Source: Kingdonia uniflora
Lineage: Eukaryota; Streptophyta; Magnoliopsida; Ranunculales; Circaeasteraceae
DNA length: 64,000 nucleotides
Reading direction: 5' to 3'
Assembly: GCA_014058105.1 (NCBI GenBank)
Contig: JACGCM010001659.1
Location: 992,001 to 1,056,000, forward strand
In this document: positions 36,422 to 46,570 of the stretch, piece after piece
Position numbering within the stretch: the stretch's first letter is position 1
Layout of the letters: each line of letters begins with the position of its first letter
The notes under the pieces: model-generated
The model's database searches: none
Seen by the model: the letters and a program-made list of their open reading frames with translations, nothing else
Told to the model about the DNA's origin: nothing
Position numbers and translations under genes: made by a program

Positions 36422-37303
36422 TACTACACAAAAACTATGATTTTGTCATAGGTCATTCAAATGTTTGACACGGTCCATGGTGATTATTGCCATTGGTTTT
36501 TGCCATGGCGAAATGTTGAAGTCCATGGCTAAATGTTTAGTCCCACATCGACAGCTGAAGAAAACTAACTCATCTTCCCCATATGTGACTTCACTTTTTA
36601 TCTCAACCAATAATGGACCCACTTTTGGACCCACTTATGTAGTTCTTGTTTTGAAAGAAATGTGGCTACTGACAATATAAAAAAAATTCCTAAAATTTTA
36701 CAAGTTTCATATTTTTTTGTATTTTTAGTCATAGATAGAACTGTCAATGGGTTGGATTTGACCCTGTATCCGATCCAGTTAAATCTGTTAACAAAGAATT
36801 AGGATCAAAAAATTATTGATCCTCTATGACCCGATCTATTAATGACCTAATCCTTTACTTAACGGATTAGGTTAGGGTTCACCATGACCCAATCCTTCAA
36901 AACCCCGATCCGTTAACCAAGGTATATACCTATTGGTTACGTATAATTAGTTTCTAACTTTGATTTATTTTGGTATATATAATGCATCATTTTTTGTTTT
37001 ATAGGTATGTATTGTCCATTATAAATATATGTGGTTTATACACATGCTCATTTGTTAATTGTTAGCACTTAATATTGCAAGGATTGAAATTTACGAAACA
37101 ATTAAGCATAACGGATCGGATCGGATAAGGATCACCTAAATCCTTAAAGGATCAAGTCAGGATCTCTATATTTCTTAGCGGATCGGGTCAGGATCGACCA
37201 AGATCCTAGCCCATTCCGGTCCATTGACAGCCTTAGTCATGACTCATAGACAGTAGAACTTACTCGGACTAAAAAAAGTAGATTACAACATATTGGTGTA
37301 GTG
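36422..37303. mobile_element. CACTA-like MITE, interrupted by a hAT-like MITE
   Basis: The left tip is TACTACACAAAAACTATG; the right tip on the complement is CACTACACCAATATG. The 3-bp flanks are CAG and CAA, so the duplication is imperfect. CCATGG-type subterminal motifs recur, as in the related copies at 57057, 55122 and 60915. Without the nested element it is about 380 bp. A motif GTCCCACATCG sits at 36540-36550. Further related sequence continues to about 37445. Confidence 0.55.
36733..37232. mobile_element. hAT-like MITE nested in the CACTA-like MITE
   Basis: 500 bp flanked by the direct 8-bp repeat TTAGTCAT (36725-36732 and 37233-37240), the duplication length of hAT elements. The tips are imperfect inverted repeats around CTGTCAATGG (left) and CCATTGACAG (right), a known plant hAT tip. 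The interior is rich in GGATCGG-type repeats and has no open frame. Confidence 0.7.
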
Positions 37304-37548
37304 CAAAAACCACACATAAATAATTTACCATGGAATTTTGCCATAACAAAATAAAAACCACACATCTTTTGCAATGACCCTCTACTACAGTTTTAATATG
37401 TGCTTATTTTCCCTTTACCGTGGATAAAGTCCATGGCAATTTCATTAAATTGATATAATATAGGCTCTATCCGATTGCCAACCTCTAGTGTAAACCTTCT
37501 TAGTAACTTTTCAAAACATTAACAAATTGTCTGCCTTCTATTGTGAAG

Positions 37549-38107
37549 TAGGGATGTCAATTTTCCCCACCTTGCCCCGAATGAAGAGGATTTGGGATAA
37601 CCTTACCGGGTTTGGGGGCGGGTCTGGAGAGAACCTCAAAAAATTTGACGGGGATCGGGACGGGTATATATGGTATAGCTCAACAAATTCCTAACTCCGC
37701 CCCGCCCCATTTAGCTATTATATACCCTATATACCCCTAAATAATTGGGGATAAAACTATTTCTTCACCTCTCATCTCTCACTTGTCTTATTTAATGACT
37801 TTGCTTATGTATTTAAGTCGTACCATTTGGACTCATGCCTTATGTTTTAGTTTATTTTGATGACTTTCCTAATGGTATAGCTTCGCAAAAAAAAATCATA
37901 TAGGATGATATTTTATTTTATTTTTGGTGTAGTAACAGTTAAATGGGTTGGAGTGGGGATGGGATTTAGTATTACAATACAGAACGAATTTGAGGATCCT
38001 CGTTTAAATTAAATGAGTTTTGGGACGGGTATGGGAGAGATGAACTTACGCGGGGATAGAAATGGTTTGAGCTTCCCCACCCCAAATCTGTCCCATTGCC
38101 ATCCATA
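37549..38107. mobile_element. hAT-like non-autonomous repeat
   Basis: The tips TAGGGATGTCAAT and, on the complement, TATGGATGGCAAT form an imperfect inverted repeat resembling hAT ends. The interior has the GGGGATCGGGACGGG-type G-rich phrases typical of a widespread plant repeat. No clear 8-bp duplication is visible at these borders, so the ends are provisional. Confidence 0.45.
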
Positions 38108-38339
38108 GTATACAAATGTCATGGGCATTATTCGAAGAGACAAAGCATAAATCCAGGCTCTGCTTGGTAACCCGCCATTAAACACGATTCCACCTATAAA
38201 AATGATGTTAAATTTCATATAGTAATGTTTACAAAATTGTTAATTACGAGTGCTTGGCATATGGGGAATATATGCAATGTTTATATGAACGATGACCTTT
38301 TTACATACTTAGCATACGGGGAATATATGCGATGATTTT

Positions 38340-38890
38340 TGTAGGACCATAACTTTGTACGCTTGTTACCCACCAGTTATTCCCTCAAATCTTAGAAATA
38401 ATTTTTAGAGTGTGGTTAGGCATATTTTCCAAGTCGTCATGATTCTGCTTGAGCTGGGATTAGGGGCCAAATCGGCCTCATATTAGCTCGCGCATATGCC
38501 TCCGCAATATCGTGGTGTATATGCTGAATGAGATGTATAGTCAATTAATGTATCTCAGAAAATCTTACTGCTTAGTAGATAATAGGAACCTGCTGAACTA
38601 TATCACTGGCGAAGTGAAAAGGATGTACCAGATGATTAGAATAAATCTGGTGAAATGATAAATGTTATCTGTTACAATCTAGCCAAATCTGAGGCCATGA
38701 TCCAGAGTCCTGCTTATCTCAAATTCTCTAGCCCTTCTCCTATAAATAGAGGACTAAGAAATTACTTGAAGGCGACTGAAAAAGAATTAGAAAAGAGATA
38801 TAGAGGGCGAAGAAGAGCGGTGCTCTTTGTTCTTCAACACCAAGCCTAAAATACATGTTCAAATCCAGTAGTCCATTTTCAAGGACTACA
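38340..38890 (+). repeat. 5' LTR of the Tat element (start provisional)
   Basis: The end is firm: CTACA at 38890, followed by ATTGGCGTCGTC, which resembles the TTGGCGCCGTC primer site of Tat-type elements. The start at TGTAGGACC (38340) is proposed because TGTAG mirrors CTACA and matches the LTR tips at 9131-9750. TATA box CCTATAAATAGAGG is near 38740. No second LTR is available to confirm the start. Confidence 0.55.
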
Positions 38891-39002
38891 ATTGGCGTCG
38901 TCTTGTGTTCAAACCCTAAAAGATTTGCAACCTAGCAAACATTGTGAAGAAAGTAGAGTTTCAAGCCTTACTCAACTCAGTAGCCAAATTGTGAAATGAG
39001 AT

Positions 39003-39725
39003 CCAAACTCTGAGGGAGGATCAAGCCAATTCAGGTATTATAGGCATGATATCTCGCTTTCATCAGTTTACTCTGCATCACGCTACTCTGGGGGTGACAG
39101 TTCTAGATATCCTATTGGAGATGCTAGGGTAACATCTCGATGACCAGCGCATAGCCACATGAGCATCCACCGTCTATCTCAACAACGTGAAAAATACATA
39201 TCGTCATACCTCCCACACCCTATCATTCCATCCCTAATCATTCAAAATCCCTCAACAAACACCTGGACACAGATTTAGACATGCCGAACAGAGCCAGCAT
39301 GACCAACGCAGAGAACACCGAACACCATCCCCAAAGAATTTTGTGTGACACAATAACAATGAATGTCAATATTAGCATGGTGGTTAGGTACCTTTTCCTT
39401 AATAGGACCCTCAGTTGCCAAAACTATCAGGCTTTGCTTATCCCTTTCACTCGTATGGGTCGCCCTTCCAACAATTCCCCGGATACCAAAATGGGTTTCT
39501 CGGGTATCACTACCAGCAGGGGCCCCCTCGGCCCAATGGACCTTACTATACAGGTCCACCACCATTCATAACACCACTAAGTATTATTCGAAATCAAGAT
39601 GGGGTATACAAAGCTGAATCGAGGAGATATAACCTGAGTAAAGAGGTTAACCTGTCGGATGATGGGTTTGATGGAACAAAGAACGTACAAATTACCAAAG
39701 ACAAACTGCAGGCTGTGATGTAGCA
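39003..39725 (+). pseudogene. gag N-terminal part of the Tat element, broken
   Basis: A decayed coding region follows the primer site. The frame 39415-39723 is open for about 100 codons and is rich in Pro, Gly and Tyr (GYHYQQGPPRPNGPYYTGPP), fitting the low-complexity N-terminus of Tat Gag. It is cut by the inverted-LTR insertion at 39731 and resumes after 43589. Confidence 0.5.
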
Positions 39726-39730
39726 GTGAG

Positions 39731-40893
39731 TGATAGACACGTAATATTTACATCTGTAACTCCTAAATTTATATCTAACTTGTCATTTTTTAATTAAATG
39801 TGATACTAATAGTATTTTTGCTTGTATTTACAGAAATCGGTTGCATGATAAAGAAGTTGTATGTTTTTGCAGTTCTTAACAAAGAAGAATGTCTGGTACA
39901 CTCCAACAGTTCATGCCCATAGCAATTGTTAACCAAAAGTTTAATAAAGAGCATTAAAGAGGCATTGATGGAGACTATCAAGCCATATCATTTTGTGCAT
40001 GGGCTAAGGCATGGAGTAAGGAGTTTTAAAGCTCTTATATTTTATGCATAATGGAAGGCATTATTTAGGGGATTTCTCATTTATGTTGATATTTGTAACC
40101 CCTCCTATACTTTATAAATAGGAGGGGAATCCCACCCCATGAGAGACATCTTAAAGAGTGTAATATCAAAGGTACAAAGCAATAAAATTCTTCTTCTTTT
40201 CTTTTGTTATTGTCATTTTTTTTAAAGCAAGTAATATGACAATGATCAAAGGGATGAGTAGCTAATCCTCTTAGCCAAGGCTAGAGGAAACTCTACCCAA
40301 TGTAGTCTTAGTATAGATTGTGTAGTTTAGTCAGAGTAATTACATTCTCTTTATCCCGGCATAATACATATTCGTATTCCTTCATCCTATGCTTGACCAT
40401 AGCTAGGATTAGAAAGATTAATGAATCTAAGTAATCATCTTATTTGACCATAACAAGATAGGTTAAAAACATGGAGAAAAGAACATAATCTATGCTTATC
40501 AATCGGACCATGGTTGAGTAATTTGGTTTATGGGTAGTTCCCAATCACTAATTATCTTATCTCATGATGTATTGCATATACCTGACCAAAGATATACGAT
40601 ACGGGAATTCGTGAATACTCTAACTAGGTACACTATATCAAGGTTGCAACGGATGGAGTGGAATCACGCCTTGGTTTCCTCTCCAATCGTATCAACACCT
40701 TTTCTCGTTTGTATTTTATTTTAATTTCTTCACTTATAAAAACCCAAAACTCATTCTTATTGGCTAAAATTAGTAGCTCAGAGTATAATTCGCACCACAA
40801 GTCTCTTGAGATACGACCCCGCTTACCCTGTACTCAACGGTACACCGTACACTTACGGGTCTTTAAGACATCATTTTTATAATCGATCAAGTT
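39731..40893 (+). repeat. left LTR of the inverted-LTR element
   Basis: It runs from TGATAGACACG to AATCGATCA. It shares subfamily-specific sequence with the right LTR (for example the CACTCCAACAGTTCATGCCC region) not found in the LTRs at 18828 and 28897. It contains the conserved 64-codon frame at 40530-40724. Confidence 0.9.
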
Positions 40894-41003
40894 TTTTGAG
40901 AATTTCGGTGATCCCAAGATTGAAAATGATTTTGAGGTTGTTGCGGGATGTCGAATTGTGAGCTGTATGAATTCCAATGTTCTTGCATGTATGACATTTT
41001 ACG

Positions 41004-42424
41004 ATAAAAATAATACCCAATGCAATAAACAACTAATCAAACATAAACTCTAGGACATCAACATTTTTTAGAAGTAATAAATAGGTATCTCCTATATTCG
41101 TATATGTTTAAAATAGGTAGGATGGCAAAAGGCTTTGGTTCCTATACTCTCCTGCGTCACTATACTAGTATCAGCTTAAAGTATATATTCATTCCTCAAG
41201 CCCGAGTGAGTTGCATTATCGTACGTCAGCACTCGGAACGGTGACGTCGCAAACCTATAACCAGTATTTCATGACACCAGGCTAGGGCTGCATCCTATAA
41301 ACCCGTGTTTGTACCTAGGTCCGGTACACCTATTTGTTGGGTGATGAAATCCCGCGGAAATCTTGCTACTTTTTTTTATAAGTTATTTTGAGGTCTGGGA
41401 CGTTCAATTTTCGTATGATACAAATTTATTTGTATCCCTAATCGGTGGTCCCATCTGTTAAAAAGCTTTTTGAGTGATAAAATCTCGTAAGTCTCTAATA
41501 GTTTTTACCTTTACTAATGTTGGAATGAAAACGAATATTAAACACCACAATAGGTCAATCCAACTACAACAAATTTTTTATTATAGCAGCGTGTATTTGC
41601 ACAATCCACACTACTCTATATGTCCCTAATGTCGGGGCGGAGTGGATATGTACCCCTTTTAGATGTCAAGTTAGAAAAGTACCAACCTATGGGAAGTGTT
41701 TCCCGGTGTAGCTGTAGCCACCCCTACACTTAGAGAGCGAAAGAAAGAAGTGCCCCTTCACTTAGGGGGCACAAGAAAGATTTTTTAAGAAATTTCCCGC
41801 GCTTTAAGCTTTACGTATATCCGTCTTCTCCACTTTCCGTGTTTCTTTGTCTCGTATACCAAAGTTCAATCGGCGTGTTTTATCGAGAATGGAGAGTGTT
41901 AATCGAGATTAGCAAACTTAATGCCTTTATCATAATTCAAGTAAAACTCACAAAAGCAACTCGTGCTCAAGCGCGTTAAACCTTTTGTGGTCGATAAGAG
42001 GCTTGTAAAAAAAATGAGTGGTAAAACTTGAAGTTCAAGACCAAGTGACTAAATATTAAACTATTGAAACAAGGCTCAATTCCAATCACAAATAAGCTCG
42101 GTGATAAATCTAATCAAGTTCTTTGGACCCACGTCAATTTTTTAGTCAAGCACTTCAGTAAGCCTTTCTTTAATTGTAATTGTTAAACCAAAATAGTAGC
42201 AGTTACAATTGTAAAACACCCACATTACTTTAGATTTAAAAATGGCAAAGCCCTCAGGAGAAATCTTATTGTTGGTGTTGTTATAACACCATATGCATCA
42301 AACAGCAAACAATACCTACTATTGTACCAAGTGGTTGGGAAAAGAAATGGAAGAAAGGGAAAAAATTGGCTTAAGAATAATAACTAAAAAAAAATGTACA
42401 TTTACAAGTCCCCGGCAACAGTGT
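41004..42424 (-). other. Athila-type leader inside the inverted-LTR element
   Basis: Colinear with the leader at 5265-6824: conserved block with GTACGTCAGCACTCGG (41221-41236) and GGGTGATGAAATCCCGC, hairpin region near 41725-41775, one CAACTCGTGCTCAAG phrase near 41959, and the primer site. It has no gag or pol. The leader ends about 25 bases short of where the gag ATG lies in the copy at 1-7942. Confidence 0.8.
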
Positions 42425-43589
42425 CAAAAACTTGATCGATTATAAAATCGACGTCTTAAAGACCCGTAAGTGCACGGTGTACTGTTGAGTACAAGGGTAA
42501 GCGGGGTTGTATCCCAAGAGACTTGTGGTACGAATTATACTTTGAGCAACTAATTTTATCCAATAAGAATGAGTTTTGGATTCTTATAAGTGAAGAAATT
42601 AAAATGAAATACAAATGAGAAAAGGTGTTGATACGATTGGAGAAGAAACCAAGGCGTGATTCCACTCCATCCGTTGTAAACTTGAGATAGTGTACCTAGT
42701 TAGAGTATTCACGAATTCCCGTATCGCATACCCTTGGTCGGGTATTTGCAACACATCATTAGAGAAGATAATTAGTGATTGGGAACTACCCATAAACCAA
42801 CTTACTTAACCATGCTCCAGTTGATAAGCATAGATTATGTTTTCATCTCTATGTTCTTAACCTATCTTGTTATGGTCAAACAAGATGGTTACTTAGATTC
42901 ATTATTCCTCCTAATCCTAGCTATGGTCAAGCATAGGACGAAGGAATACGAATATGCATTATACCGGGATAAAGAAAATGCAATTATTCTAACTAAACTA
43001 CACAATCTACACTAAGGCTACATTGGGTGGAGCTTCTTCTAGCCTTGGCTAAGAAGATAAGCTACTCATCCCTTTGATCATTGCCATACTTACTATAAAG
43101 AAAATGACAATAGCAAAAGAAAAGAAGAAGAATTTTATTGCTTTGTACCTTTGATATTACACTCTCCAAGATGTCTCTCATGGGTGGGGTTCCCCTCATA
43201 TTTATAAAGTATAGGAGGGGTTACAAAATATCAACATAAATGAGAAATCCCCTAAACAATTCCTTTCATTATGCATAAAATATAAGAGTTTTAAAACCCA
43301 TTACTCCATGCCTTAGCCCATGCACAAAATGATATGGCTTGATAATCTCCATCAATACCTCTTTAATGTTCTTTATTGGACTTTTGGTTAATAATTGTTA
43401 TGGGCATGAACTGTTGGAGTGTACAAGACATTCTTCTTTGTTGAGAACTCCAAAAATATATGACTACTTTATCATGCGATCGATTTCTGTAAATATAAGC
43501 AAAAGCACTATTAGTATCATATTTAATTAATAAATGACAAGTTATATATAAATTTAGGAGTTGCACACATAAATATTACGTGTCTATCA
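42425..43589 (-). repeat. right LTR of the inverted-LTR element
   Basis: On the minus strand it starts TGATAGACACG at 43589 and ends AATCGATCA near 42432. It is followed inward by the primer site (minus strand TTTTTGACACTGTTGCCGGG). It carries the conserved 64-codon frame (42599-42793) and the antisense 78-codon frame (42779-43015). Confidence 0.9.
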
Positions 43590-43599
43590 GTGAGACAAT

Positions 43600-44590
43600 A
43601 CAGTTAGGTCCAACACCAACTGACTTGCTGAGGCGTCATTAAAGAAGATTTCAGGAAGTTTGTTCACTAGCAACATACTAGTCGGTCGTCCTCGTAGGGT
43701 TTCCCAAATTTCAAATTCTTCGTATACAAAGCCGCGGACGACCCAAAGGAACACCTTATAAAGTTTAAGAATAAACTTCAAGTTTAGGCTCTTGAGGATT
43801 GGTTGTAGTGCAGGTTATTCCCATTTAGCCTGGAGGGCAACGCACTGAGCTGGTTTTAAAATCTGCAAGAAAATAGTGTTTCCTGCTTCAAGAAGCTGTC
43901 AAAATTGTTTTTGAAAAAATATTACCACAACATCAAGGATAGGAACCAAGTCGACTCCCTGTTTCATTTGCACCAAAAGCCGACATAAACAATCAAAGCT
44001 TTCACATTACAATTTAAAGAGGAGCTCAACAACATTGAAGAAGTCGACCCTCAAACTGTTTGTATTGCTTATGCTCATGCTACTTTGCCAGGAAGCGACT
44101 TGAGGAAGGCGCTACAGAGGTCGTGGCCAACCACTTCAGAAGAGATTTATAGTAAATTTAAGAAATATAATACAGTCGAGGCCGATACAAAGGCTTAGGT
44201 TGTATAACTTGCAGTAGTGCTTAACTATTCCGCAAAGCCAATCAAGACAGTAGAGAGTGGTAACAACTCAACTCCTATGGAGCGACCGGGTACCAAGAAA
44301 CCGAACATGGGGGAAAGAAGATCGGGTAGAAAGCTATTCCATCAACCTTATGCTCGTGAACTAATAATTATTCGTGCTCAGATGAGATATATAGCGAAAA
44401 ATGATACCGGATTTTGTGAACCCAATCCTTATGAAGATAGACAGGGTTAACCTTATTGCACCCATCACAAAATGCATGACCACGATACCAAACAATGTTA
44501 TGATCTCATCAATATTCTGAAATCTATTTTTCAAGAAGGTCATTTCCATAAATACCTGAAAGAACCTTACCATCCTCCACCGTAACTAGC
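43600..44590 (+). pseudogene. gag: gag C-terminal part of the Tat element, broken
   Basis: Gag core motifs are recognisable across frames: LFPFSLEGNALSWF, then FKKLSKLFLKKYY and FTLQFKEELNNIEEVDPQT, which match the retrotransposon gag core of Tat elements. A zinc-binding YCTHHKMHDHDTKQCYDL follows near 44454-44505. Stops and at least two frame changes interrupt it. It is the continuation of 39003-39725 across the inverted-LTR insertion. Confidence 0.75.
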
Positions 44591-44783
44591 CTTACCTGTT
44601 GCCACAGTCGCACCTGTAGTCGTTGTTGCCGAAATCATCCCTCTAGTCAAAGCAACTGTGAAGTTCTACGACATGATAGTGGAATACAATAAAAAGAAGG
44701 GGGTCTCCAATAAGTCTCTTAAGAGGGATCTCAGCTAGTGTTATGCTCTCGTCACAAGAGAACCGTGGAACGCAGAGCTACCG

Positions 44784-45296
44784 GTGATTCTAGATGAAGT
44801 CATCACATTCTCAAATTTGGATCTTCGTCAGATAGTGACCCCATATTCTGATGCTTTGGTTATTTGGCTCACTATTGCAGGGTACATTACCAAGAAGTTC
44901 TTAGTCAAACCAAGCAGCGCAGTAAACATGCTCTATTACCATGCGGTGGTAAAAATGAAGCTTGATGGATGCCTTTCTCCATGTGGCACACAAGTTTGCG
45001 ACTTCAGCAGGTCTTCTACTCACCCAGTTGGAGAACTTCTCACTCAGGTACGAGCAGGCCCAGTTCTTCTTTCAGCTCACTTCATCGTCATCAATGTTCC
45101 CTCGAATTATAATGGGCTCCTGGGCAGGGATTGTTTGCATGCCATAAAAGCCAAACCATCTTCATATCATCAAGTTATCAGGTTCCCAACACCGAAAGGA
45201 GTCTATGAGATCAAAGGGAACCAGGGCTCGTCCAAAGACTGCTACAAAATTATAGTACACAAGGTTATTAATGCCAACATACAGAAGAAAGGATAA
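44784..45296 (+). pseudogene. protease region of the Tat element
   Basis: 170 open codons with the Tat protease layout: an ITFSNLDLRQ start, the LVIWLTIAGY strand, and YNGLLGRDCLHAIKAKPSSY near the end. At the active site the family has V-D-x-G-S-S-A, but here the text reads LVKPSSAVNMLYY. The catalytic aspartate and the glycine are therefore lost, and it cannot act as a protease as it stands. Confidence 0.75.
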
Positions 45297-45539
45297 CAGC
45301 TAGTTGGGGTCTGAACTAAGAAAGCGGAGAGGACCCCACCTAATGCCAGCGAGATAGGAGCATCCTGCATAACCAGCACAAGTGTTCCAGTTTTTGCAAC
45401 AAGCATAAATAAATCAACCCCTCCAGAGGTCGACCCAGTAGAACTAGTACCTCTTGATGGGCCTTGTAAATGTACTTTTGAAAATTCGCTTTTATCCAGT
45501 GATGATAAACTGAAATTAATAAATTTGTTTACCAAGTAT

Positions 45540-45760
45540 GTCGATGTGTTCGCATGATCTTTTCACAAAATACTCGGCATCGACCCGAGGGTCGTATGTC
45601 ACAAGCTCAATGTCGATCCTAGTTACCGACCAGTGAAGCAAAAGCCTAGGATATGCTCACCCAAGATCCAAGATATAGTAAATGAAGAAATCCAATGGCT
45701 ACTCGACGCGCACTTCATCTGGCATGTCCAGTATCTCGAGTGGATCTCAAATATCATAGT
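45540..45760 (+). pseudogene. RT N-terminal part, split by a nested element
   Basis: It begins with HKLNVDPSYRPVKQK, the RT entry motif of Tat elements, and reads through to WISNI, where the 45761-50354 element is inserted. The RT frame resumes after 50359 once one copy of the ATAGT duplication is discounted. Confidence 0.85.
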
Positions 45761-46570
45761 TGTCACGGCCCTAGCCGGGACCGACTCTACAGTGCCCGGA
45801 GTGCAGCGGAATACGGGACCGTGCGGCGTACACGGACGCGAGGTCGGCGTGTACCAGCCATCTTCACAGGCGCGGCGCGCCAGTGGCATACAACCCACGG
45901 ATGCTAGAGCGACATCCGGATTATCCTGGATACTCGTGAGGGGTCATCGAATATGTATTCGGTATAGGCAACAACGCTGAAGGTTCCCTCAATAATCCCT
46001 ACAGCGTAATCTCTCACGACGCGCGCGAGATACGGAAGCACACCTGTCCTGTAGCGGATCAGGGTAGCTCAATATGCCGGTTTCCATCTTAGGGACTCAT
46101 ATCTCAAGGGGCGACGAGCCTGGACTAATTATACTGTCCATCTGAAAGGGGCGGTGCGTCTCGGATAGCCCGCGGGGCATAGCGGCGCCATATGAAGCCC
46201 TCTAATGAAAACCGGCCCGCATTGCGAGGCAATGTCCCCTAGCCTACCCTAGGCCTAGGAGAACTCATAACTATCCCTTGTAGATAGTCCATGAGCCGGG
46301 GTCCTTGATGACCAAGCATTAAAGCTCTTTTAGTCATGGGGAGGATCGGACCAAGGTTCCTCCTTAATATAGCTACTAAGTAAATAGTTAACTTCCAAAA
46401 GGAAACGTTAAAACATGAGACGAAGCGTACTGGACCTTTTCGCCCCCTTAACTGAATCCGATTGCGACGAAACTTGGCGTGCTGCTATATTAGGATATAG
46501 AGAACAAATACATTCGGACAGAACTCAAAACGCTCGGGTAAATTTGGTCGGCGTTCGGTAGGTCGTCACA
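45761..46570 (-). repeat. 3' LTR of the young LARD
   Basis: 810 bp; plus-strand text TGTCACGGCC to GGTCGTCACA, i.e. TGTGACGACC...GGCCGTGACA on the element's strand. The only base seen to differ from the partner is T (at about 46549, TTGGTCGG) against C (about 50333, TTGGCCGG). Confidence 0.95.

Larger units (their letters stand above)
39731..43589. mobile_element. inverted-LTR element with perfect 5-bp target-site duplication
   Basis: The left LTR (39731-40893) is in plus orientation and the right LTR (42425-43589) in minus orientation, so both outer tips are the U3 end TGATAGACACG. The 5-bp direct repeat GTGAG flanks the whole unit (39726-39730 and 43590-43594). Inside, next to the right LTR, lie a good primer site and the Athila-type leader on the minus strand, ending near 41004, about where gag would begin. 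About 110 bp of unrelated DNA joins this to the left LTR, whose own junction keeps AGTTTTT, the bases that normally precede the primer site. The two LTRs belong to one subfamily. Confidence 0.85.

Noticed and set aside
45623..45980. Open frames crossing into the GC-rich LTR (for example 45633-45980)
   Set aside because: They run from RT into the inserted LTR, and the LTR part repeats at 49576-49764; chance frames in GC-rich DNA, not a fusion gene.
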